Of a DNA stretch of 64,000 nt, positions 46,712 to 61,232 are shown one piece after another (the first letter of the stretch is position 1; each line of letters opens with the position of its first letter). The notes under the pieces are model-generated. The model was not told the DNA's origin. It did no database searches and was given only the letters and a program-made list of their open reading frames with translations. Made by a program: the position numbers and the translations under genes. The DNA is from Nectonema munidae (Eukaryota > Nematomorpha > Nectonematoida > Nectonematidae). The stretch covers positions 124,001-188,000 of the forward strand of contig JAUIRK010000081.1 of NCBI GenBank assembly GCA_030549495.1, in the 5' to 3' direction.

Positions 46712-48736
46712 TTAACCCAATGTCTACAAATGTAGACTTTTATTTCAAACATGATTTAATAAAAAAAAAAAAGTAATATTTTTACCAATGTTTGTTTATT
46801 TTATCAATTTTTTTTTATTAATAGATTTTTACTACATAATAAAAATAAAAAGAAAATTTTAATTATTTAAAATGTGAGAGCAATATATATTCTACGATTT
46901 TTCAAATTTCTTTAAAATTTAAACTAACCATAAAATATTGAAGAGGGGTCAAAATAGGTCAACACTAGACCGAAACTTTCTTATATATTAAATAAGACAT
47001 ATCAAAAAATAATAAAAGGTTTTAAAAATGTTATTCTAATATTTTTTATTTGTTTTAAAATGAGGTCTACATATGTACATTAATAGTAAATTAGGTCTAC
47101 ATATGCTTGGGATAATGTAATAAAAAATTTTTATTTTCTGTATTTTGAAATATATTTTTTTAGTTTGATTATTATTTTTAATTTGTTTTTTTGAAATTGA
47201 TATTTTCCACGTTTTTAAAATGGATCGGGAGTTATTTTATGCCAAAATTAAACATTTTCTATATTTGAAAGAAACAATAGAAAAGATTGAAAGTGAATCA
47301 AATCAAGTTACTGATATTGTTATAACTGGGCCACCTGAAGGTTCATAATGAAATTATGATGAAAATATTTCTGTAGAAGTAGCCGGTGAATTGGATGTTT
47401 TCGTAAATGAAGGTTTTGGTGATTTGGATGAAGAACAAAACTTAAAAATGTAAAAAAAAAAGTTACACTAAACTAGCGAAAAAACATTTGAAAACAAAAA
47501 CTTTTCTCACTTCAACTGAAAAAGACCGTTTGAAAGACTTGCTAAATTTGCATCCTTTTCTTTTGTCTTATGATGAATTTGAATTATACACATATTTTTT
47601 CGATGATATAGTTAAGAAATATGGAAAACGAGATAAAAATGATCCTTCGTTTAACATAAATAAAAAACTAGAAATTGTAAGTTCTCTTGTATTCCATCCA
47701 TATTACTAACTAAGTATATAAATAAAAAAGATATGTTGAAGTTCTTAGGTATTACACTTCCATGTGGTTACAATACTTGAAGTTCAGAAAGAGATTATTG
47801 GTAAGTCTTTTCAACTTGGATGCAAACTTCTTCCATAAGCAATGTCTCGAAATAATTTTCAAAAAATAAAGCGTTACCTTCACCTAGCCGATACTCAAAT
47901 ATTGGAGAGTTCAAAAATGGCAAACGTGAAACCTTTATACAATTTGTTAAATTTAAAGATGACACAATTCGGTGTTATGCATGAAAATTTGCCAATTGAC
48001 TAATCAATGGTGCCGTATTTTGGGAGACACTCTTGCAACCAGTTCATCAAATCAAAGCCCATATATTTGGCTGTGAAATATATGAAGGAATATTTGATAA
48101 TGCAATTGGACCACTGAGTATTAGACTTGTAAACTCTATACTAAAAGTATGTAAAATTCCTTTTGTAAACGCATATAATATTGAAATTGAAGATAGAGCT
48201 CTTGCTGACTTTCAGCCAGGCATATTTGGCAAAAAATGATATTGGAACTTTATTAGTGCAATTAATATTTCTGTTGTTTATACTTGGAATTCTTTTCTCT
48301 TTTACAAACATATGACAAAAAGATTTCAGAAGAGCTCTTGTAGAATGTTTTTTGAAATGTGAAATCTCAATAAATGGCGAATCAAGACTTGGACCAAATT
48401 GTTTGATCTAAAATCCGGTAAGAAAATATAATGTCAACCATAGACCTATTTCTATAACGCCAAGAAAATGTGTAGTTTGCAAAAAAGTGCTTGAATTCAA
48501 TGTTGCAAATGAAGACTCTTCATTTAAATGATTTTTGCAAAAATATCATGAATGAATTTTTGATATCATTTAAACCCAATGTCTACATATGTAGACTTAT
48601 AAAAAATGTTAAAAATAATTTTTTTTTTCAAATTTATTTTAGAATGTTTTTTTTTATCAAATAATTGAAAGGTTGTATGCAAATTTTTAACTTGTTATAT
48701 ATTTTTTTTCATCACTTGGGTTTTAATATGGGTTAA
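46712..48736 (+). mobile_element. piggyBac-like DNA transposon, 2.0 kb, decayed
   Basis: TTAA at 46,712-46,715 and 48,733-48,736 flank 46,716-48,732 (2,017 bp), and the uninterrupted site at about 40,122 confirms both borders. The left end is CCCAATG followed by GTCTACAAATGTAGAC (46,722-46,737). The right end, inverted, is CCCATATTAAAACCCAAGTG. A second CCCAAT plus perfect palindrome GTCTACATATGTAGAC lies at 48,575-48,596, in the same orientation as the left end. Half-copies GTCTACATATG occur at 47,065 and 47,095. The transposase is broken. Confidence 0.88.
47220..48560 (+). pseudogene. piggyBac-like transposase pseudogene
   Basis: The reading starts MDRELFYAKIKHFLYLKETI at 47,220, followed by the acidic N-terminal linker typical of the family. 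The domain start PFLLSYDEFELYTYFFDD (47,540-47,600) and a MLKFLGITLPCGY segment (near 47,733) follow. Next come a YLHLADTQILESSKM-like part and the signature D*SMVPYFGRHSCNQF with FIKSKP (47,998-48,060), where the first catalytic Asp is followed by a stop replacing the usual Glu. A C-terminal cysteine block begins TPRKCVVCKK (48,459). At least seven stops or shifts are present. Intact members are about 550-600 residues, cut and paste at TTAA and leave no footprint. Confidence 0.85.
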
Positions 48737-48766
48737 CGTATTAACCAAATATTCGAAATTACTTAC

Positions 48767-48998
48767 AACATTGAACACTTCATAAGGATCGGAACAATTT
48801 GTAGACTGCAAAAGCGTTTCCCTGTTAGGTTTAAACTTTCCGTATGAAATAGGTGGCAATATAGTAGGCAAAATACACTGATTTATTTCTTTTGACCATA
48901 CTGTCTCCTTCTGATCTTCAAGATAACGATAGCGAAAGTAAAATTCACGAGAAAACATTTTTACGTTAGCGATTGTATTGATTTCGTTAATTTTCGTT
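48767..48998 (-). pseudogene. Exon-like reverse-strand ORF, copy 2
   Basis: This is the second copy of the ORF at 40,155-40,387, with the same frame and the same donor GTAAGT (GT at 48,766-48,765). It reads on without a stop into the transposon-side flank (down to 48,695), because the TAG that ends copy 1 is TTG here. Ten or so nucleotide differences in 235 bp are almost all amino-acid replacements. Similarity to copy 1 stops at 48,998, although the open frame extends to 49,108. Function is unknown; the ORF may be a duplicated, unconstrained exon. Confidence 0.4.
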
Positions 48999-49934
48999 GT
49001 ATATATAAAAGAGTATAAAATCAAAGCGCGACATATATTTTTATGACTTCTATACTTCTCCAAATTATTATTAACTTTTTTTGATTCCAAACTTAATTTA
49101 TAATTCAACTAAAGCATTCATCATTTCAAAGTCAAGCCAACAAAAATATAAGATCTTTATCGGCAAAAACCCTCGAGATGCACTTTCGCAATCGTCTCAC
49201 ATAAGGTCTAATCTGGAAATAATGTTTTGTGATAAAAAATTTCCCCAAAATATAGAATTTTCAAAAACACAAGCTTAGTACAACATTTTCGTCAAAATTT
49301 TCACGCCAAACTATTTTTAACTAAGTTGATAACTCGCTTTTCAACACCTATATAGCTAACTCAGATAAAATTATTTTAAAAATAATAAAAAAAACTTCGG
49401 TAATGTTGCACTATCCGTTCACAAGACTAATAGGTAGAAAAAACGAGTTGACTTTTCAGATAAATACTTGAATCCTTCATTTATTCATAATTTTTCAATT
49501 CTAAGAGTTGTTTTTTTACTATTTTTAATTATTTAAATTTGTTTGTTTGTTACCAAGTGTTAGTTAGTTTTAGTGACTATAGTTAGTAGGTGTTTCATTC
49601 ACCGAAATGACGTAACAAAAACGAATTTTATAAAAACTCCGACAAAAACGAAAACAATATCTAACTAAATAAAAATCTCTAATTGGCTTAAACCTTCTTG
49701 AACTAAACCTACATATTCAACTCGTGCACGGATAATGCAACATTACCTATAAAGTATTTCATTATTTGTTTCAAAATTTGGCAAATTTCTTTTTATTTAT
49801 GTATCTTGACTTTTTGTTAAAGTTTTGTTTAATTTTGATTCAGTTTTTTGAAAACGAGGCGTTTTTATTCAAAGAAATGATAATTATAGCGAAGTTATTT
49901 TTAGTAGTAACGATCCCTGACAAACCTACTTTTT

Positions 49935-50336
49935 TTGCTTAGAGCATCATTGGTCACTGAAAGCCAGACAAAAAATGTCAAAATATTTTGATTAAAAACG
50001 GTTTGACATTTTTATAAGCTTTTTCATCTATAATTCAAAGAGTTATGCTTTTATTAGATGACTTTTAAAAGAATTTATTTTTGTTTTAAATTTATAAGCA
50101 TATTTTTGTGTGATATCAAAAAAATTTAGATTCTGAATAATTTTCCATTTTTCAATATCATCTTTTTAACATAACAGTTTTTAATGTTTATCCAAATTAA
50201 AATAATTTGAAAAGTAAGTAAACACTCTTTATTCAAAATTTTAATGGATGAATTTTGCTCTTCAACCTAAATTAAAATACAATTAAAAAAATTATTTTTG
50301 GAATTATATCTGTTTATATAATGGGTGACTTGTATA
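49935..50336. repeat. AATGGGTCACT repeat, copy 2
   Basis: Diverged relative of 40,672-41,030: it starts CTTAGAGCATCATTGGTCAC, has TTTTCCATTTTTCAATATCA centrally, and ends CTGTTTATATAATGGGTGAC. Order and orientation relative to block D are the same in both places, though the spacing is 272 bp in one and about 930 bp in the other. Confidence 0.4.
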
Positions 50337-50408
50337 ACACATTATGTCCCAACGGGCTAAGCTTTGGAATACAAAAAAAAGTTACACTTGCTGAAACCGG
50401 AAAGTGGA

Positions 50409-50434
50409 GAGAGAAAGAGAGAGAGAGAGAGAGT
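50409..50434 (+). repeat. (GA)n microsatellite
   Basis: Short GA run with one interruption. The sequence around 50,560-50,710 is GC-richer than background and could be promoter-like, but it shows no clear initiator or exon. Confidence 0.6.
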
Positions 50435-50899
50435 TCATCATCAACACACACAGAAGTGGTGTAACAAAGCTTGGCTTCACTCTCTAATATCAAACATATG
50501 GTAAAAATGTTTACATAGCGAATCAACTTTCAACGATAAAAATCAATAAATTTGTCAAGATGTGCGTCTGTCGGCTTTCCCGTGTAGACGACGCACACTC
50601 TTGTTATGACCCGAGTGAGTGCTGATAGAGAATTCTAGTCGTTCAATTAGTTCTTGCTTCCGTTAGATCGAGTGAAGTAAATGCACTTTGAATTTTCCAC
50701 TTCCCTAAATAAAAGTAAGATTTATCTAATTCTTCCTTCTTGCTGCTTATTCATATTTTCAATATCCGCTAAATTAAAATAACTTTCGCTGGGAAAAATT
50801 TACACCCATTTCACACATGGACAAAAAGAGCTGTTTTAATTAATTTGCATGTTTTCTGTTTCACGTAAAGTTGCATTTTACCTTGCTCTACACCTCCTT

Positions 50900-51048
50900 G
50901 TGCGTGGGTAAGCTTCGTTAGATACTGGGTTTCGATAACTCAGGGTCTTGGGTTCGATCCGGCATCAAGCCTCTTTCTTCATAGTTCGATACAAGCGACC
51001 CAATTGTGCCTTCTCGATGAAAACACCCAACTGTACCTTTACCTTTGT
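50900..51048 (+). mobile_element. tRNA-derived SINE, family B, copy 2
   Basis: The tRNA-like head has a degenerate box A (GTGGGTAAGCTTCGTTAGA) at 50,904-50,922 and box B GGTTCGATCC at 50,951-50,960, then GGCATCAAGCC. The non-tRNA body ends in ACCTTTACCTTTG (51,035-51,047). The reverse-strand copy at 8,195-8,335 shares the head, the GCATCAA-GC word and the same 3' end, which fixes the 3' boundary. Confidence 0.72.
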
Positions 51049-51471
51049 ATTTGTTATCTTCGAAAGCAATTATAAATTGAAAATTTGTTTCTAAAGTGTT
51101 ATAACAGCTTATATTCTTTAAAATTTATAAAAATTGAAACAACTTCGCACAAAAATTAAAAAAAAACTTAAATATAAATTTTTTATTTACAATGTTTTCT
51201 GTCTCCTCTTCTCAGTTGCATTTTTTTTTGAATCTGTTTGGTCTTGAAAAATGTGAAAACTAACGGTAATGTTTTACTTAATGGTTCCTTCAATCAAAAA
51301 TTTTTTCAAGCGATTATCTATTGTTGTGATGTCCCGCTTTCCTACCAAAATTTGTTCAAGTTATAAATTTTGCTACAAAATATCAAAAAAATAATTGACA
51401 TGGTATGTATAAACATATTTTGATTGGTTATTCATGGGAAAAAATTGCAAAATACCATTCTTCCTTTGTTT

Positions 51472-51832
51472 CTATAAAGCAGTTGTTCCTAACCGAAGGG
51501 GCTCGAATAACTTCGAAAGGGAGGCGTGAGTTCCTAACAAAATAACAAGTTTTCTGAAACGTGAGCAAATTATAAAGATGTCTAATATTATTATTAATTA
51601 TTATTATTGATTATTGATATATTTATTTCTAAATATAAGATTTCTTATTTACAATTATATTTATATTCATGGTTAAAAAGAATAAAATGAATTTATATTA
51701 AAAATGTTTTTTATTTTTCCTGAAAATTTTGGAGGAAATTAAATGTGTAGGTGCAAGGGAACGACGTGGAGAGAATAAGTTTGATCTTGAAGGGGCATGA
51801 TAGTAAAAAGGTTGGGAGCCACTGCTCTAAAG
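51472..51832. mobile_element. hAT-type MITE, CAGTKGYTCC family, 345 bp
   Basis: The element proper is 51,480-51,824. The ends are CAGTTGTTCCTAACC and, inverted, CAGTGGCTCCCAACC. The octamers CTATAAAG (51,472-51,479) and CTCTAAAG (51,825-51,832) differ at one position, an aged 8-bp duplication. The interior is AT-rich with no frame. The terminal sequence is the Charlie-like hAT type. Confidence 0.85.
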
Positions 51833-52334
51833 GAACATTCCAGGTTTAGTGCTAAAAAGCTTACAATTTTATTGTATTTTTTTACAAATTTTACATATTC
51901 CTTATTTTATTGAAACATGATCGTATGAATCTCAGCGAATCGCATCATCACTATATTTTTCGCCAACGCAAGTGCAATTTTTTTTCTTTAAATTTGGATT
52001 TGAATAAACACATTACAACTCTTCTTCTAAAATCAAGATCAGACTTATTCGGATCTATTTTTGATGAATAAAACTTTCATGCAGAAACAACTGACAAATT
52101 CAACATATTTATAAATAATGGCCAATACCAATTTTTTCCACGAATGCCAAGGCTGTAAGATACAAGAGATTATCCCTAACATCCACTCCTCTCATCCCTT
52201 GGTTGTACATTGCTATCATATGGGGTTGCTTTACAGCGATTGACTAAAAATATTGTTCTTCAGGAAGGGCCGTATCAAAATTCCAAGAAAAACTTCCATT
52301 ATATCATTAAAAGATTAAAAATTTTTGATTATTT

Positions 52335-52724
52335 TTATCTCTCTTGGTATAGAGATTTGTCTGATCGACTATAAAAGATAAGAAATTTTTGAAAAAATAG
52401 TGGATATGTTCCAAAGTATGTTTCATCTATTTCAGGAAAAAATTTCTGTTTTTTCCAATGAGGGTTTTTAATTTTCATTCGTTTTTCTGAAGATTTTATT
52501 TGTATATCTTCTTCATAATTATAATCAAGCTCAACTTCAATTACTCCAGCAGGTTCAAATTCAGCCTATTTATTTAAAAAAACATCTTCAGTATCACTTA
52601 CATTTTCTTTAGAGTCTGGATTTGGAGGAAGAATCAATAAATTCTTAATATTTTCATTTTCCAATAGGTCATAGGCCTCAGGTATGGTATTGACATCTAC
52701 AGTATTCTCGAATTTGTAGTGTTT
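52335..52724 (-). pseudogene. piggyBac-like transposase N-terminal fragment
   Basis: A reverse-strand frame of about 128 codons is interrupted by a single in-frame TAG after DTEDVFLNK. It reads IPEAYDLLENENIKNLLI, LPPNPDSKENVSDTED, GVIEVELDYNYEEDIQ and KNPHWKKQKFFPEIDE. The 'LLEN..(D/N)...ILPP...VSDTED' block and the following Trp-Lys-rich segment are the standard N-terminal region of piggyBac transposases, upstream of the catalytic core. The core is absent, and no TTAA-flanked ends were located. Its sequence differs from the element at 47,220, so this is another family. A pyrimidine tract and AG directly upstream could be a splice acceptor. Confidence 0.6.
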
Positions 52725-54371
52725 ACTAAATAAGGAGAAAAAAAGTTATTGATTGAAACTCCTTAATGTTTCTTTAAAACGAACATTCATAAATTTCTAT
52801 TTAAAACAAAAATAAGAAAAATTTACAAAATACATTTTTCTGTTATTGTTTCTTTTTTATTTTTAAAAATCTTAACTAATTTAATTAGAAAATTAAATCT
52901 CATTTCAAAGAAAGCATGAACTGAACGTGTGCCTGTGATTGTGAAAGATTTTTAATGACTTTGTGAGATAAAATATCTTTGGTCATGCAGATGCAAATTC
53001 CCTCATGAATTTTTCGAATTACTTTTCAGCATAAGATTTATCAAAAGCGTTCGTATCGATTCACAAACACTCGTCTTCGCTTTCGTTTATTTCAAAAAAT
53101 ATCATTTCTTCCATTCATGCCTCACTCCTCCTACTGGTGCAATGCATCAAAACACAAACACGGCGAAATTTTGAGGTTTCCCTTCCAAAATGTGTACACC
53201 TTCTTTAATTCTACTGAATACGAATACTTAACTGGTGTACAGTACTTAAAAAAAATTATGTTCTAAAATACTCAAATCTTAGGTTACGTTTTTTTTGTTG
53301 AAAATTTGGCTTTTTTGTTTCGTTATTTGGTTGGTTATTTTCGTAGTTATTTTGTTTGTAATTTAGTTATATAGTTTGTTATTTAAGGATCACATATCTT
53401 TGTATAATTTCAAATCAAATTTAAAGGGAAAATTAATCATTTTTTTAGCTTTAAAAATTTCTCTCTGATATGAAAGTGTTTTCATGGCGAATTTTTGTGG
53501 ATAACTTTTTGAATAAGCTAAAATATGGAAAATTTATATTCGGAATGATTTGAGGTTTATTTTTATATAAGGAGAAAACGCATAATTTAGTTTTCCCTAA
53601 ATAAAAGTTTTCCCAAATTAAATTTGTAATTAATTCTTAAAATTCTATTTTCTCTAACTTATTGCTTATTCATAAGAATTTGAAATAACTCTGAATAATT
53701 ATTATATAACTTAACTTATCCTTCGTATCCTTTAATTAAACGTATAAGCGCTTTAGAGTTTAGGCTAGAAAAAACTAGATTAAGAGTAAAAACTTTTATT
53801 TTCTCTATAAAACACTACAATGAAAAATTGGTTAAAATAGCCACTTTTAAAGAGTGTTAGGACACGTCTTAGGTACTAAGCAATTAGTTTTTGGGTCATT
53901 CGGTATCCGATGATAACTAGGACCGAAACCAAACTTGTCCCCCTAATTTTCCGAGAGAGCGTTTTTTCAGACATCGTAATAATGGAAATTTGTACCTCAG
54001 AAAGCAAAGTAATAAATTTAGGTTGTTTTTTCCATAGTTTTTTTTAACTGTAATGCAAGTCAACAACAAAACTAAGAAGATCGTAATAATCTTTTATAAA
54101 GTGTCATGGGAAACAAAAGAGATGTAAAAAAAGAGCTAGTAATAATATTGATAATTATTGATTCTTTTTTATTAAAAAATTGCTATATTTTCAACAAAAA
54201 ACGGAGCCATTTTAATTTACAAAGTCAATAAGGTTGTATGTTTCTACGGGAAAGACTTCATGATTAAAGAAAAACTTAAAAAAAATTTATAAGCTTAATT
54301 TAACCTTATTAAGATGTAAAGAAAATGTTGATGAGAAGGCGTGAATGAAAGGTGAAAGATGTATTTCATTC
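52725..54371. other. AT-rich spacer
   Basis: No gene is seen. Positions 53,315-53,395 are GTTATTT-like low complexity. Nothing else is recognised. Confidence 0.5.
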
Positions 54372-54558
54372 AAAATAATTTCTCACAATATTAATTTTCG
54401 ACCACTCTGTTCTTCTTCAAGTAAGCACAACCATAAATACTAAGGATAGAAGACAAACGTTTACTCTTTGTTCCTCGTTTTCTACTCTTAGCATCTGACT
54501 TGCGTTTATTTGGAGAATAAGAGAGTGGTCGAAAATTAATATTGTTAGAAATTATTTT
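54372..54558. mobile_element. Near-perfect foldback (hairpin) element, 187 bp
   Basis: The two halves are inverted copies: ATTAATTTTCGACCACTCT at 54,389-54,407 and its complement at 54,524-54,542. Pairing extends outward to the AAATAATTTCT words and inward through CTAAGGATAGAAGAC / CTAAGAGTAGAAAAC. Arms exceed 75 bp with a small loop, so one strand folds almost completely on itself. It is non-coding with no clear target duplication. Confidence 0.78.
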
Positions 54559-54889
54559 TAAATAAAATTTTACTTTTTATTTCCTTATTTATTAAGACCT
54601 CTTTTTGTTCACCCTAAAATCTTTAAAACTTTTTATATAGACCCCTTCAAAAATTTTGTGAAAGCCAAGACGTCCCATATGGACCACATGAGCGAACACT
54701 GATCAGGCAATACAAAGATTCAAAGAGAGATTCAAATATTGGCGTAAATCAAGTTGCGCGCAAAAATGTACGCTTTTTTACCGAGTAGGCATGCTCGTTA
54801 GAGATCGGAGTGTAATGATTTGTCACTTCTAGCATTCCCTGGATAAGCTGGTAACCGTGTGTGTGTGTGTGTTAGGTATGTGTGGTATT

Positions 54890-58984
<4,095 letters not shown>

Positions 58985-59315
58985 ATTGGCTCCTGGACAA
59001 TTACTCCCTACGACAACCCCCCCCCCCCCTGACGAGGGCCCCCAATATATTTATTTAAAAATCTGATTATTTTGAAGAAATGAAAAAATGTTTGACTTTT
59101 AATAATAAATATGAAAAAGATTTAAAAATAAGAAATAAATATATTAACTATAATTTCACATTTTGGTCTATACAATTTATTCATAACTAATCACATCACA
59201 AAAACTAACTGTAAAATCAATCATAATTTTTTTAAATGATTACATTTATTAAATATATCGGCGTCAGTTGTCCGACGGGCAATTATCCTGAAGGGCAATT
59301 GTACAAGGGGCAACA
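58985..59315. mobile_element. MITE-like element with GGACAATTGCC inverted edges
   Basis: The left edge GGCTCCTGGACAATTACTCC and the inverted right edge TGCCCCTTGTACAATTGCCC are imperfect inverted repeats. They continue as CTACGACAACC and as GATAATTGCCCGTCGGACAAC. A C-run of about 13 lies at 59,017-59,029. The interior is AT-rich. This is a smaller relative in style of 15,392-16,256. No target duplication is identified. Confidence 0.5.
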
Positions 59316-59455
59316 AAGCAAAAATATTCAATAATTTTATATTATTATTAAAAGGAAAGATCGGGCCAAAATAATTATGGCCCTCTATTTTGCTTGATTT
59401 GCCCCTTTTAATTAGATCCACGTTGCCTGTTCCATAGCATGCCCGACTGGCCTAA

Positions 59456-59600
59456 GTGTTCGCAGATGGCTTAGTGGTGGGAGCGTAGCGTATTGTTCCA
59501 GATGGTCTGGGTTCGATTCCCAATCGTGGCTATCCTCTCCATCTGTCCAGCTATGGAAAATTATTCTTCCTTATGGATGCGATACCGACGACAACTTAAA
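59456..59600 (+). mobile_element. tRNA-derived SINE, family A, copy 2
   Basis: Box A TGGCTTAGTGG is at 59,467-59,477 and a consensus box B GGTTCGATTCC at 59,510-59,520, separated by 32 bp as in tRNA genes. The body CCATCTGTCCAGCTATGG and GATGCGATACCGACGAC follow, and it ends A-rich (CAACTTAAAAAGAAG). It is better preserved than the copy at 19,605. The tRNA acceptor stem cannot be closed, so it is a SINE and not a tRNA gene. Confidence 0.82.
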
Positions 59601-60166
59601 AAGAAGTTTGAGTGAGAATTATTTGTCAATCCTTTAAAATTTTTACATTTTCCCTCAATGTATTTTATTCACGTTTTATACAAGTTATATAAAAGATGGA
59701 TTCTAAAACATCTTCAAAGAGGAAATTAGTGTTATGATCGAGGTGTTGTTAGGATTCAAGAGGAGGATGATGAAGATGAAGGAACAACAAATTAAAATAA
59801 AGCATTGCGAGTTAAATCTCTGCACCATGCCCAAACCATTAGTGGGGAATGAAATTGTTGTTTTGATTCCCCCTTTTTGCCTCCACAATGTGCGTCCTTG
59901 GAATTAGTTTTCAAGCTTGGAAAACAGATTTGAAATTTAAATTAAGTATGATAATCCTGTCTAAATTTTTTAATACTCAAAGCTACTATAAGCGCTTTTA
60001 TATTTTGCAGGCATTAACATGCTATATCACAAAATATATGGAGCATGCTTCAAAAATGCGAGAATTTCGTATTTATCTAAAAGGGTTAGAATTACTGATA
60101 TTTGTTCACTTATTTCCGCTCTGATATTTCTCTTGTGGATATACTATACCTTTTCAACTTCAAATG

Positions 60167-60505
60167 GGCACTAACAGTGCCCGCGATAAAGCTAAATTTC
60201 AAGGGGGGCTGAAATGGGGCAAAGAAACACATTTGCAAAAAATTTATTTCCTATATTACTTTGCTGAAAAGCATGAAGTACTTCTGTATAAAAACCTATA
60301 GAAATCTCATATTATACATACACATACACCAGCATTTATATAAGATTATTGTGTACAATTTTTGCTTATTTATTTTTCCTTTAAAAAGTTCATGGGGCAA
60401 AACCAAAAATTTTAGGGGGGGGGGGGGGGGGGGCAAGATTAATACAGGGGGGGAGGGGGGCACGTGCCCCAAAATTATATAGGTAGCACGGGCACTGGGC
60501 ACTAA
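60167..60505. mobile_element. hAT-type MITE, CAGTGCCCG family, 323 bp
   Basis: The element proper is 60,175-60,497, with ends CAGTGCCCGCGATAAAGC and, inverted, CAGTGCCCGTGCTACC. It is flanked by the perfect 8-bp duplication GGCACTAA (60,167-60,174 and 60,498-60,505). A G-run of about 20 (60,415-60,433) and a second G-rich block precede GCACGTGCCCC near the right end. The reverse-strand Pro-rich frame here is a shadow of the G-runs. Confidence 0.9.
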
Positions 60506-61095
60506 GCTGAACGAATCATTTTAATCTTAGAGAAGGAGGAAAGTGTTGTGATTTGTCAATTTATGCATTTTGACTTCGTGACCTGGAAAAAATAATCACT
60601 GAATTATTATGCCTATCGTAATACATCAATGATTCGATTCAATTGATGACAACGATTCAAGGATTACTCCTAAAAGTTATGAGCATGGAGGATGTGGTCT
60701 TTTTAAAGTTTTTAATTGAATAAGCTTTAAATTTTTTGTTTTATAAATTTTAAATAAAAAGAATTTATTTCAGCTGCTTATTTGAATTAAACGTATAGAG
60801 CAGTGGGCGTGTGTAAACACTAATAAAATTAATAAGAATAAAATCAATTAAATATTGTCTTTTCTTTGATTGGGTATTTAACTCGAAAAATAGCCACTCA
60901 CAGAGCCCAGATTAAACATCAATTCCTGATGTATTATATTGAAACTTAATGTGGCATTGTGCCTGAAACCGTTAAAATAGTTAGATAGAGGTTAAAACTG
61001 ACAAAGTGATGACGAGTGGTTTCCTAAAAAATGAAAGTCGTCTTCAATTATCTAAAATTTCACTGAAAAAGGAGGCAGATGATTAGACTTTTTCA
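60498..61095. other. AT-rich spacer
   Basis: Nothing recognised beyond the target duplication at its left edge. Confidence 0.5.
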
Positions 61096-61232
61096 TTAAC
61101 CAATTGAGTACCAAAATTTTCAGACTAATCGTCTACTTTCTCTTTCATTGGAATTTTAGACATTTAAGGCAGACAAATTTCATTTCTTGGAACACTGTTG
61201 TCCCACGGGTCTTTCAAAGGTTAACGGGTTAA
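61096..61232. mobile_element. TTAA MITE T4
   Basis: It starts at TTAA 61,096-61,099 with CCAATTGAGTACC. The right border is either TTAA 61,221-61,224 (end GGTTAA) or TTAA 61,229-61,232 (end CGGGTTAA). The second reading makes the inverted right end CCCGTTAACC, like T1 and T3. CAGACTAATCGTC and GGCAGACAAATTT are decayed versions of the CAGACGAT word. If the second border is right, it shares its TTAA with T5. Confidence 0.6.

Larger units (their letters stand above)
46345..48998. repeat. Duplicated block D, copy interrupted by a piggyBac-like element
   Basis: The left part 46,345-46,711 matches 39,761-40,125 and the right part 48,737-48,998 matches 40,127-40,388. The 2.0-kb element sits exactly at the junction. 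Adding the two parts reproduces the 628-bp uninterrupted copy, so the block existed before the transposon arrived. Confidence 0.88.

Noticed and set aside
59456-59600. tRNA gene
   Set aside because: Box A and box B are good, but the acceptor and anticodon stems do not pair, and the sequence continues into a body shared with 19,605, so it is a SINE.
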